In this document: positions 7,071 through 14,035 of the stretch, in pieces | Numbering within the stretch: the first letter of the stretch is position 1 | How the letters are laid out: each line of letters opens with the position of its first letter | Origin: DASPNM01 sp035626515 | GTDB lineage: Bacteria; Bacteroidota; Bacteroidia; Chitinophagales; Chitinophagaceae | Assembly (NCBI GenBank): GCA_035626515.1 | Contig: DASPNM010000024.1 | Span: 1 to 19,336 of the forward strand | Direction of reading: 5' to 3' | DNA length: 19,336 nt | Translations under genes and position numbers: made by a program | The notes under the pieces: generated by a model | What the model saw: only the letters and a program-made list of their open reading frames with translations | What the model was told of the DNA's origin: nothing | Databases searched by the model: none

Positions 7071-8090
7071 ATGATCAACAGGAGAAAGTTCATTCAGGCT
7101 TCGGCGCTGGGCTCAACCGCGTTGCTCCTCGGCCGTAAACTCTTCGCCCTGGCTCCCACAGCAGTCTCAAAAGGCAGGCCGATCGTGGTCTCCACCTGGG
7201 CGCCTAATGTCAAGGCGAATGCCGCCGCATGGGAAATACTTGGCAGCGGTGGCCGTGCGTTCGATGCAGTGGTGAAAGGAGTGCAGGTGCCTGAAGCCGA
7301 TCCGAAAGACAACAGCGTAGGGTTCGGCGGACTGCCCGATCGCGACGGCAAGGTGACGCTTGATGCCTGCGTGATGGACGAGTTTGGGAATTGCGGTGCG
7401 GTGATGGCGCTCGAACACATTATGCATCCGGTTCTCGTGGCGCGGGCGGTGATCGAGAAAACACCACATGTGCAGCTTGTGGGGGAGGGAGCATTGCAAT
7501 TCGCGCTTTCGATGGGTTTTAAAAAGCAGAACCTGCTTACACCCGAATCCGAACGCGCGTGGAAGCAGTGGCTGAAAACCTCACAGTATGATCCCAACGA
7601 GACGTTGCGCGAGCTAAAAAAATACATGGAACGAGAATCCTTTTTTCCGGAAGCGGTGAACCACGACACCATCGGTATGGTAGCGATGGACACGAGGGGA
7701 AACTTCGGCGGAGCCTGCAGCACCAGCGGCATGGCATACAAAATGCACGGCCGAGTGGGGGATTCACCGATCATCGGGGCCGGATTGTTTGTGGACAATG
7801 CGGTGGGTGCCGCCACGGCAACGGGTGTAGGCGAGGAAGTAGTGAAGATTTGCGGCGCGCACACGATTGTAGAAATGATGCGCCAGGGCCACTCTCCTGA
7901 AAAAGCCTGCCGCGAAGCGGTGGGCCGGATCGTCAGGAACAAAAAGGACAAGGCAAACACGGTGCAGGTGGGCTTTCTCGCCATCAATAACCGGGGCGAG
8001 CATGGCGGCTTTGCAATTCAAAAAGGGTTCAATTATTGCGTGACCAGCCGCAGGGGAACCACCGTCGTGAACGCGCGAAGCTGGTTTTAA
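7071..8090 (+). CDS. Tat-exported N4-(beta-N-acetylglucosaminyl)-L-asparaginase (glycosylasparaginase)
   Basis: An Ntn-hydrolase that splits the GlcNAc-Asn bond left after N-glycoprotein degradation, giving aspartate and 1-amino-GlcNAc, which decays to GlcNAc. The 339-residue precursor begins with a twin-arginine signal (INRRKFIQASALGSTALLLG). The autocleavage site is HDT|IGM-type: the Asp199-Thr200 bond in VNHDTIGMV, with Thr200 the new N-terminal nucleophile of the beta subunit. Arg228 and Asp231 in GRVGDSPIIGAG correspond to the substrate-binding Arg and Asp of the Elizabethkingia enzyme, and Trp43 in STWAPN to its substrate-lining Trp. The start is fixed by the Tat motif. cutC follows after 29 bp on the same strand. 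A periplasmic location fits breakdown of host or environmental glycopeptides, together with the secreted GH20 and peptidases nearby. Confidence 0.95.
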   Translation: MINRRKFIQASALGSTALLLGRKLFALAPTAVSKGRPIVVSTWAPNVKANAAAWEILGSGGRAFDAVVKGVQVPEADPKDNSVGFGGLPDRDGKVTLDACVMDEFGNCGAVMALEHIMHPVLVARAVIEKTPHVQLVGEGALQFALSMGFKKQNLLTPESERAWKQWLKTSQYDPNETLRELKKYMERESFFPEAVNHDTIGMVAMDTRGNFGGACSTSGMAYKMHGRVGDSPIIGAGLFVDNAVGAATATGVGEEVVKICGAHTIVEMMRQGHSPEKACREAVGRIVRNKKDKANTVQVGFLAINNRGEHGGFAIQKGFNYCVTSRRGTTVVNARSWF

Positions 8091-8119
8091 TTTCGCAAAA
8101 AACCCGGTGAACCAATGTC

Positions 8120-8854
8120 ATGAGCTATCTGATCGAAATAGCAACTTCCGATTACCACAGCACGGAATGCGCCGTGGAAGGAGGCGCTGACCGGATCGAG
8201 CTTTGCGCCAACCTGGAAGAAGGAGGCACCACCCCTTCCCGCGGACATATCATCAAATGCCGCGAAAAATTTAATGTTCCGCTTTACGTGATGATCCGCC
8301 CGAGGGGCGGAGATTTTCTGTATTCGAAAGACGAGTTCGGAATTATGGCCCATGACATCCAACTGTGCAAAGAGATTGGCTGCGAAGGGATCGTGGCGGG
8401 AATGCTGAACCTGGACGGAACAATTGACGCAGTCCGCATGGGCGATATTGTAACCCAGGCCTATCCGATGAACGTAACCTTTCATCGTGCGTTCGACCGC
8501 TGCCGCGATCCGTTCGAAGCGCTCGAAGAGATCATCGAGCTGGGTTGCGAACGCATTCTCACCTCGGGACAACAGCGGAGCGCGCTTGAGGGAGCGGATC
8601 GGATCGCAAAGCTGAACCAGGCGGCCGCGGGAAGGATCGTCATTATGCCCGGCAGTGGCGTGAGAAAAGAAAATATTCGCGCCCTGGCGCAACAAACCGG
8701 CTGCGTGGAGTTTCATGCTTCGCTGCGCGCCCGGCAAAAAAGTCTCATGGAATTCATTCATCCCGCATTCGCGGATTCAACGGAGACTTATTTCAACGCC
8801 ACGGTGGATCCCGAAGAGGTGAAGGCGCTGAAGGCAGCGCTGACTGCCGCTTAA
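8120..8854 (+). CDS. cutC: CutC family protein (PF03932 TIM barrel)
   Basis: The 244-residue protein has all CutC landmarks: LIEIATSDYHSTECAVEGGA at the N-terminus, DRIELCANLEEGGTTPSRG (24-42), MIRPRGGDF (58-66), NVTFHRAFD (118-126) and RILTSGQQRSA (145-155). No signal peptide, cytosolic. The name comes from a copper-sensitivity phenotype in E. coli, which was later attributed to the MicL small RNA in the cutC 3' region, so a copper role should not be assumed. It is 29 bp downstream of glycosylasparaginase, and the barrel resembles sugar-metabolising enzymes; a role in amino-sugar or glycan metabolism is a reasonable inference. The start at 8120 gives the canonical N-terminus; an ATG at 8115 in another frame stops after two codons. 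Its stop overlaps that of the convergent MFS gene (TTAA, 8851-8854). Confidence 0.93.
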   Translation: MSYLIEIATSDYHSTECAVEGGADRIELCANLEEGGTTPSRGHIIKCREKFNVPLYVMIRPRGGDFLYSKDEFGIMAHDIQLCKEIGCEGIVAGMLNLDGTIDAVRMGDIVTQAYPMNVTFHRAFDRCRDPFEALEEIIELGCERILTSGQQRSALEGADRIAKLNQAAAGRIVIMPGSGVRKENIRALAQQTGCVEFHASLRARQKSLMEFIHPAFADSTETYFNATVDPEEVKALKAALTAA

Positions 8855-10113
8855 TGAGGAGCTGATTTTTTTCTCCGCATATAGATTACCAGGAAAAGAA
8901 AAGCCCCGATAAGGATCACCGGGATGACCAATGTGGTGTTGATGATCTCGGGTCCCGCGGCGCTGCGGGCTTGTGCGTACAATGCAGCCATTTCGGTCCC
9001 CGGCTCGGCCGAGCGATATACATCGAGCGTGGCCCCCGCCGGCAGCTTCTGCAGCACCAGCCTGTCGTAGTACCCGCCCATGAACTCCATATAAATATAG
9101 GTGGCGAGCATGCCGGCGGCGCCGATGAGACTGATGCCTACGGCCCCGGTCCTGGGAAGATTTTCAGACACAAACCCGAGCATCGTGGGCCAGAAATAAC
9201 AAACCCCAATCCCAAATACGATCGCTCCGACGAAGAGCATATTGCCGGAAGTATGGCCAAGGAGGTACAAGCCGATTGCCGAAAAGATCGCTGAAAACAG
9301 CAGCACTCCCTGCGGCGCGAGGCGGTGCACGACCGGACCCGCGAACGCGCGGCCCACGGCCATCACGCCGGTGGAAACCGTGAGGATCAGGATCGCGTTC
9401 CCCGTGACATTGCGGAGGAGCACGTCAATCCATTGTCCCGTGAACAACTCGGTGATCGCGGTGCCGAACATGCAAAGGATCATGAAGAGAAACAGTGGGT
9501 GCAGCAGCGAGCGGTACATCTGGCCGGTGGAAACCCCACTGGCCACGCGTTCCGTAACCGGAAAGCTTTGCCGCAAAAACATGTAGCCGTAGATCAGCGT
9601 TGGCAGGATCATCATGGCCATTTGTACCTGCCAGTTCCACCCTGCACGATCAAAGAAGAATACAATGAGAGTTCCGATCACAATGCCTCCGGGAAACCAG
9701 AGATGAAAGTGGTTCAGCCTGGTAGTTTTGTTTTCCGGGTAGATCGTTGCGATGAGCGGATTGCAAACCGCTTCCACGGTCCCGTTGGCCATACCGATAA
9801 ATAAGGTGGAAATAAACAGGCTCCAGAAGCCGGTCGCAAATATAGTGAGCAGGATTCCCGCCAGGTGCAGCACGAAGGCCAGCACCATCAGTCGTTTCAT
9901 GCCGATCAGGTCCACCAGCATTCCGCCCACGATCACCGCAAGCGGAAAACCCCAGAAGGCCGTACCCGCAATGGTGGCAAGCTGTGACGCGTCCAAATGA
10001 AACTGCACACCAAGCCGGTCGAGAATGCCTGCGCGAATGCCGAAAGAAAGGGAAGTAACGAGAAGGGAAAGACAGCTGGCCACGAAGAGCTGGCGGCGAT
10101 GGATGGCTTGCAT
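8851..10113 (-). CDS. MFS transporter, probable sugar or keto-sugar permease
   Basis: A 420-residue major facilitator with about twelve hydrophobic segments. An MFS motif-A-like loop GGMLVDLIGMKRLM lies at residues 63-76 and an aromatic/Pro-Gly stretch LWFPGGIVIG at 138-147. A longer hydrophilic loop (about 352-389) precedes the last membrane helix, and the C-terminus is basic (MRRKKSAPH). I chose the Met at 10113; the open frame reaches much further upstream, but only as antisense of the Gfo/Idh gene. The gene is divergent from the Gfo/Idh/MocA operon (81 bp gap), a placement commonly used for transporters that feed the enzymes next to them. The substrate is not readable; a mono- or disaccharide or its 3-keto derivative is the contextual guess. 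Confidence 0.88.
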   Translation of the reverse strand: MQAIHRRQLFVASCLSLLVTSLSFGIRAGILDRLGVQFHLDASQLATIAGTAFWGFPLAVIVGGMLVDLIGMKRLMVLAFVLHLAGILLTIFATGFWSLFISTLFIGMANGTVEAVCNPLIATIYPENKTTRLNHFHLWFPGGIVIGTLIVFFFDRAGWNWQVQMAMMILPTLIYGYMFLRQSFPVTERVASGVSTGQMYRSLLHPLFLFMILCMFGTAITELFTGQWIDVLLRNVTGNAILILTVSTGVMAVGRAFAGPVVHRLAPQGVLLFSAIFSAIGLYLLGHTSGNMLFVGAIVFGIGVCYFWPTMLGFVSENLPRTGAVGISLIGAAGMLATYIYMEFMGGYYDRLVLQKLPAGATLDVYRSAEPGTEMAALYAQARSAAGPEIINTTLVIPVILIGAFLFLVIYMRRKKSAPH

Positions 10114-10194
10114 GAGTTGGTTTTGACTGAACTGTCGCGGTTCAAAAACGCAACGCGTTAAATGTACTATTTTTAGCCATACGTAACAGCTGAC

Positions 10195-11337
10195 ATGGCG
10201 CAACGAAAATTGAGAATGGGAATGATCGGGGGCGGACCCGGTTCCTTTATCGGGAGCATTCACCGCACCGCTGCACGACTCGATGGAGAAATCGAGCTCG
10301 TTTGCGGAGCTTTTAGCAGCGAGGCCGGGCGATCTGCGCAAACCGGCGAAGAATTGGGATTGCCGAAAGAGCGCGTCTATGCATCCTATCTGGAAATGTT
10401 CGATAGAGAAAGCGGCCTTGCAGAAAACCTCCGCATGGACCTGGTGAGCATCGTAACTCCGAATCACCTTCATTTTGCTCCCGCGCGACTGGCCATCGAA
10501 CAGGGATTTCACCTGGTAATTGACAAGCCCATGACCTTTGATCTGACCGAGGCCGAACAACTGCGTCAGCTTGTTGCCAAAACAGGAAGGCAGATTTGCG
10601 TAACGTATACCTACACCGGTTATCCGATGGTAAAAGAGGCCCGCCAGCAAGTGGCCGCTGGAAACATCGGCGCGGTTCGCAAGCTGTTTGTTGAATATCC
10701 GCAGGGCTGGCTGAGCCGCCGCATTGAAGCAGAAGGCCAGAAGCAGGCTGCCTGGCGGACCGATCCGAAGCAAAGCGGTGCGGGCGGGGCGATCGCCGAC
10801 ATTGGCGTTCACGCGTTCAACATTTCGGAGTACATCACCGGCCTTAAAGTAGTTTCCATTTTCGCCCAGCTGAATAGGGTAGTCAAAGGCCGGCAGCTGG
10901 ATGACGACGCGACCGTATTGCTGCGTTTTGAAAATGGAGCGACGGGCGTTTTGATCGCCAGCCAGGTGGCAACGGGGGAGGAGAACAATCTGCGGATCCG
11001 GATTTACGGCGAAGAAGGCGCACTCGAGTGGGAACAAAATGACGCGAACAGCCTGCGGCTGAAGCGACCTGATCATGCGGCCCAGATCTGGCGCGCCGGG
11101 AGCAGTTACCTGGGTGGAGCGGCAAAACAGAATTCTCGCACGCCTGCAGGACATCCCGAGGGGTGGATCGAAGCCTTTGCGAATCATTACCGGAATTTCG
11201 CCGGGTATATCAGAAACGGAGAAGCTCAGATTGACGCCGAGCGGGATTTTCCGGATGTGGAGGCCGGATATCGCGGAATGTTGTTCATTCAGCGGGCAGT
11301 CACCAGTTCAGGCGAAGGCCGCTGGGTAGATTTGTGA
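10195..11337 (+). CDS. Gfo/Idh/MocA family NAD(P)-dependent oxidoreductase
   Basis: A two-domain sugar dehydrogenase of 380 residues. The N-terminal Rossmann fold has the dinucleotide loop MIGGGPGSFIG (10-20), a VTPNHLHF segment (88-94), and the DKP motif at 110-112 (EKP in most family members), where Lys111 is the catalytic/NAD-positioning lysine. The C-terminal domain carries GGAIADIGVHAFN with Asp202 and His206, the usual active-site pair. No signal peptide or Tat motif, so it is cytosolic, unlike many Gfo/Idh proteins of Bacteroidota. It heads a plus-strand operon with a TIM-barrel isomerase, a cytochrome c and a DUF1080 protein, which points to oxidation or reduction at C3 of a sugar or glycoside. 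The direction of the reaction and the substrate are inferred only. Confidence 0.92.
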   Translation: MAQRKLRMGMIGGGPGSFIGSIHRTAARLDGEIELVCGAFSSEAGRSAQTGEELGLPKERVYASYLEMFDRESGLAENLRMDLVSIVTPNHLHFAPARLAIEQGFHLVIDKPMTFDLTEAEQLRQLVAKTGRQICVTYTYTGYPMVKEARQQVAAGNIGAVRKLFVEYPQGWLSRRIEAEGQKQAAWRTDPKQSGAGGAIADIGVHAFNISEYITGLKVVSIFAQLNRVVKGRQLDDDATVLLRFENGATGVLIASQVATGEENNLRIRIYGEEGALEWEQNDANSLRLKRPDHAAQIWRAGSSYLGGAAKQNSRTPAGHPEGWIEAFANHYRNFAGYIRNGEAQIDAERDFPDVEAGYRGMLFIQRAVTSSGEGRWVDL

Positions 11338-11380
11338 CTGCGCAACCTGTAGCGAACCCTTTTCGCGGAAAAAAAATATT

Positions 11381-12436
11381 ATGACAACCATCAAAGGTCC
11401 CGGGATATTCCTGGCACAGTTTCTCTCGGATCAGGCACCCTTCGATCAGCTTCGTTCCATTTGCGAATGGGCGAAAATACTTGGGTACAAAGGGGTACAG
11501 ATCCCGACCTGGGACAGTCGCTGCTTCGATTTGCAAAAAGCGGCGGAAAGCAGGCATTATGCGGATGAGGTTCGCGGAGTCGTGAGGGAATGTGGACTCG
11601 AGATCACCGAACTTTCTACTCACCTCCAGGGACAGCTTATTGCGGTGCACCCGGCCTACGATCAGCTCTTCGATGCGTTCGCTCCGAAGGAAGTTCGTGG
11701 CAACCCGAAAGCCCGAACGGAATGGGCAGCACGCCAGCTCGAATATGCTGCGCGCGCTTCTCAAAACCTGGAATTGGCCGCACACGCAACCTTCAGCGGT
11801 TCCCTGCTCTGGCCTTTTGTATATCCCTGGCCGCAACGACCCGCCGGCCTGGTTGAAACAGGGTTTGCAGAGCTGGCCCAACGGTGGTTGCCGATTCTCG
11901 ATCGGTTCGAGGATTGCGGTGTGGACCTGTGTTTTGAGCTGCACCCTGGCGAAGATCTGCATGACGGCGGGAGCTATGAACATTTTCTTGAGAAGGTCAA
12001 CAATCATGCACGCGCCTGCCTGCTTTATGATCCCTCGCACTTCGTTTTGCAATGCCTGGATTACCTGGGCTTCATCGATCACTACCACGAGCGGATCCGC
12101 ATGTTTCATGTAAAGGATGCGGAATTTAATGCCAGTGCGCGTCAGGGTGTGTACGGAGGGTTCGAAAGCTGGCTGAACCGCGCGGGACGTTTTCGTTCAC
12201 TGGGCGATGGACAGGTCAACTTCACGGCGGTGTTCAGCAAGCTCGCGCAGTATGATTTTCACGGCTGGGCTGTGATGGAGTGGGAGTGTTGCCTTAAACA
12301 TTTCGAGGATGGAGCGCGTGAGGGTGCACAGTTCATCAGCAACCACATCATTCGCGTAACTGAAAAAGCTTTCGACGATTTTGCCGGATCCGGTGGAGAT
12401 GAAAAACTCAATCGCACTATCTTAGGACTGAAATGA
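11381..12436 (+). CDS. Sugar phosphate isomerase/epimerase family TIM barrel (xylose isomerase-like)
   Basis: A 351-residue AP-endonuclease-2/xylose-isomerase-like barrel (PF01261). The likely divalent-metal ligands are spread along the barrel strands: Glu186 in CFELHPGED, Asp217 in LLYDPSHF, His243 in MFHVKD and Glu300 in VMEWE, the arrangement known in epimerases and keto-sugar isomerases of this family. The substrate is not necessarily phosphorylated, despite the family name. It lies 43 bp downstream of the Gfo/Idh gene and overlaps the cytochrome gene by ATGA, so co-translation is likely. In this context it may isomerise or epimerise a 3-keto-sugar next to the keto group. No signal peptide; cytosolic. 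Confidence 0.9.
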   Translation: MTTIKGPGIFLAQFLSDQAPFDQLRSICEWAKILGYKGVQIPTWDSRCFDLQKAAESRHYADEVRGVVRECGLEITELSTHLQGQLIAVHPAYDQLFDAFAPKEVRGNPKARTEWAARQLEYAARASQNLELAAHATFSGSLLWPFVYPWPQRPAGLVETGFAELAQRWLPILDRFEDCGVDLCFELHPGEDLHDGGSYEHFLEKVNNHARACLLYDPSHFVLQCLDYLGFIDHYHERIRMFHVKDAEFNASARQGVYGGFESWLNRAGRFRSLGDGQVNFTAVFSKLAQYDFHGWAVMEWECCLKHFEDGAREGAQFISNHIIRVTEKAFDDFAGSGGDEKLNRTILGLK

Positions 12437-12813
12437 GTCGATGTGGTTTTCCATCATTGTGGCTTTTCAGTGCGGGCGCGCTCCTTCTGTTCGGCTGCGG
12501 CGCGGGTGAGAAAAATGAAGCACAGGCCGGGGATGTCACGGCGCATCCCGATTACCAGAAAGGGCTCGATCTCGCCACGAAGCACAAATGTTTTGTCTGT
12601 CACAAGATTGACGAACCGTTCACCGGCCCGTCATACCGCGACATCGCAAACAAATATGCGGGCGCTTCTGCTGCAGAGATCAGTGAACTTGCCGGAAAGA
12701 TCATTCACGGTAGTACCGGGGTTTGGGGAAATGTACCAATGATTGCGCACCCTGCTATTCCGGAAGAAGATGCCGAAACACCTGTACGCTATATTCTGCT
12801 ACTGAAAAAATAA
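12433..12813 (+). CDS. Class I c-type cytochrome lipoprotein
   Basis: A small 126-residue monoheme cytochrome. The N-terminus is a lipoprotein signal ending in LLLFGC (Cys22 lipidated). The heme site is KCFVCHK (Cys53, Cys56, His57) and the sixth ligand is most likely Met103 in GNVPMIAHP, with the usual GPSYRDIANKY helix between them. The size and layout are those of cytochrome c551/c552-type carriers. The ATG overlaps the stop of the isomerase gene (ATGA at 12433-12436), and the DUF1080 gene starts 3 bp after its stop, so it belongs firmly to this sugar operon. The inferred role is electron acceptor for a periplasmic glycoside dehydrogenase, which is not encoded in this window. Confidence 0.92.
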   Translation: MSRCGFPSLWLFSAGALLLFGCGAGEKNEAQAGDVTAHPDYQKGLDLATKHKCFVCHKIDEPFTGPSYRDIANKYAGASAAEISELAGKIIHGSTGVWGNVPMIAHPAIPEEDAETPVRYILLLKK

Positions 12814-12816
12814 AAC

Positions 12817-13533
12817 ATGCTCCGGTTCACTACACCTCTTTGCATTTTCCTTTTAGTTGCCTGCACAGGTCCTAATTATTCCGCTTCGTCCGGCCGCTGG
12901 CAAACTCTGTTCGACGGGCAGACCACCAGGGGCTGGCACCGTTACGGCGGCGGACCCGCCGGCTCTGCCTGGAAAGTCAGGGACGGCTATCTGTACCTGG
13001 ACACGTCTGAAAAAAAGAACGGCAAGATCGTGGGTGGAGGCGACATCGTAACCGATGAGGAGTATGAAAACTTTCACCTGAAGCTTGAATGGAAAATAGC
13101 ACCTCGCGGAAACAGCGGGATCATCTTGTTCATACACGAAGACAGGCAAAAATATACATGGCCCTGGGAAACGGGTCCCGAAATGCAGGTCCTCGATAAT
13201 GGAAGTCCCACCGCCCCCGGCCACCCCGACGCGCGATACTATACGCACCGCGCGGGAGACCTCTATGACCTGCTCGCTTCGAAGGAAGCCGTGCGTCCTG
13301 CCGGGGAATGGAACGAAGTGGAGATCATCGCCCGGGATGGCAGGCTGGACTTCTATATGAACGGTGTACACACCCTTTCCACCAGTCTCTGGGACGAGAA
13401 ATGGAAAAAAATGATTTCAATCAGTAAATTCCGGGCGATGCCCGACTTCGGAACGTATCGCAAAGGGAGGATCGGGCTGCAGGACCATGACAACGAGGTC
13501 TGCTACCGCCATATCCGCATCAGGCGACTGTAG
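12817..13533 (+). CDS. DUF1080 lipoprotein, 3-keto-disaccharide hydrolase family (PF06439)
   Basis: The 238-residue product has a lipoprotein signal ending in LLVAC (Cys16), then a single jelly-roll (lectin-like) DUF1080 domain. Family marks are WQTLFDGQTTRGWHRYGG (28-45), the YENFHLKLEWKIAPRGNSGI strand region (83-101), TGPEMQVLDN with Glu122 (119-128), and the closing GRIGLQDHDNEVCYRHIRI (218-236). Members act on 3-keto-glycosides, cleaving the linkage after C3 oxidation. It sits 3 bp after the cytochrome gene as the last gene of the Gfo/Idh operon. The protein should be anchored in the periplasm or outer membrane, so cleavage would occur outside the cytosol while the isomerase and Gfo/Idh enzyme act inside. 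Function is by family and context; the exact glycoside is unknown. Confidence 0.9.
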   Translation: MLRFTTPLCIFLLVACTGPNYSASSGRWQTLFDGQTTRGWHRYGGGPAGSAWKVRDGYLYLDTSEKKNGKIVGGGDIVTDEEYENFHLKLEWKIAPRGNSGIILFIHEDRQKYTWPWETGPEMQVLDNGSPTAPGHPDARYYTHRAGDLYDLLASKEAVRPAGEWNEVEIIARDGRLDFYMNGVHTLSTSLWDEKWKKMISISKFRAMPDFGTYRKGRIGLQDHDNEVCYRHIRIRRL

Positions 13534-13552
13534 GGGATACCACGAATTATCT

Positions 13553-13560
13553 TATCTTTT
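13553..13560 (+). promoter_or_regulatory. Candidate -7 box (TATCTTTT)
   Basis: TATCTTTT matches TAnnTTTG at 7 of 8 positions and lies 24 bp before the DUF1761 start. No TTG partner is seen upstream at normal spacing, so it is a weak candidate that would separate this gene from the operon before it. Confidence 0.2.
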
Positions 13561-13584
13561 CTCCTGCAACCAAAACCAAGGCTT

Positions 13585-14007
13585 ATGTCATTTGACATTT
13601 TTTCGAATCTCAACTGGCTCGCCATTGTCGTAGGCGGGCTTGCTTATTTCGCACTCGGTGCGATCTGGTATTCATTCATCTTCAAAAACGCGTGGATCCG
13701 CCTCTCCGGGGTGAACCCGAATGACCCCAACATGAAAAGCGGGGTTGCCGGCGTGATGCTCACTTCCCTCGTGCTGATGATCGTTGCCAGTCTCGGCGTC
13801 GCACTCTTCATGGGCAAGATGGAAGGACCTGCGAACTGGATGACGGGAGCGAAGACAGGCCTCGTTGCCGGCGTCTGCTTTTCTTTCACCGCGATCAGCA
13901 TCGCTTATCTCTACGAAAAGAAGCCCTTCGGACTCCACCTGATCAACGGCGTGTACAATACGCTCGGATCCATGCTTGCGGGAATTATCATTGCGGTCTG
14001 GCCTTAA
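13585..14007 (+). CDS. DUF1761 family membrane protein
   Basis: A 140-residue protein with four hydrophobic segments, roughly residues 10-32, 52-76, 90-108 and 118-138. It begins FDIFSNLNWLAIVVGGLAYFALGAIWYS and has a WIRLSGVNPNDPNM loop, both typical of DUF1761. The function of the family is unknown. It follows the DUF1080 gene by 51 bp on the same strand, which leaves open whether it is part of the operon or a separate unit. It is convergent with pyruvate kinase, 28 bp apart. Inner-membrane location expected. Confidence 0.85.
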   Translation: MSFDIFSNLNWLAIVVGGLAYFALGAIWYSFIFKNAWIRLSGVNPNDPNMKSGVAGVMLTSLVLMIVASLGVALFMGKMEGPANWMTGAKTGLVAGVCFSFTAISIAYLYEKKPFGLHLINGVYNTLGSMLAGIIIAVWP

Positions 14008-14035
14008 GTAGCGAGTTCGAAAAAAGGAACGAACC

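Noticed and set aside
10114..11187. Upstream extension of the MFS frame (358 codons)
   Set aside because: It is antisense to the Gfo/Idh gene; the transporter begins naturally at the Met at 10113 just before its first hydrophobic helix.
14015..14034. GTTCG...CGAAC hairpin between DUF1761 and pyk as a terminator
   Set aside because: The stem is only 5 bp with a 10-base loop and no T tract; too weak to call.
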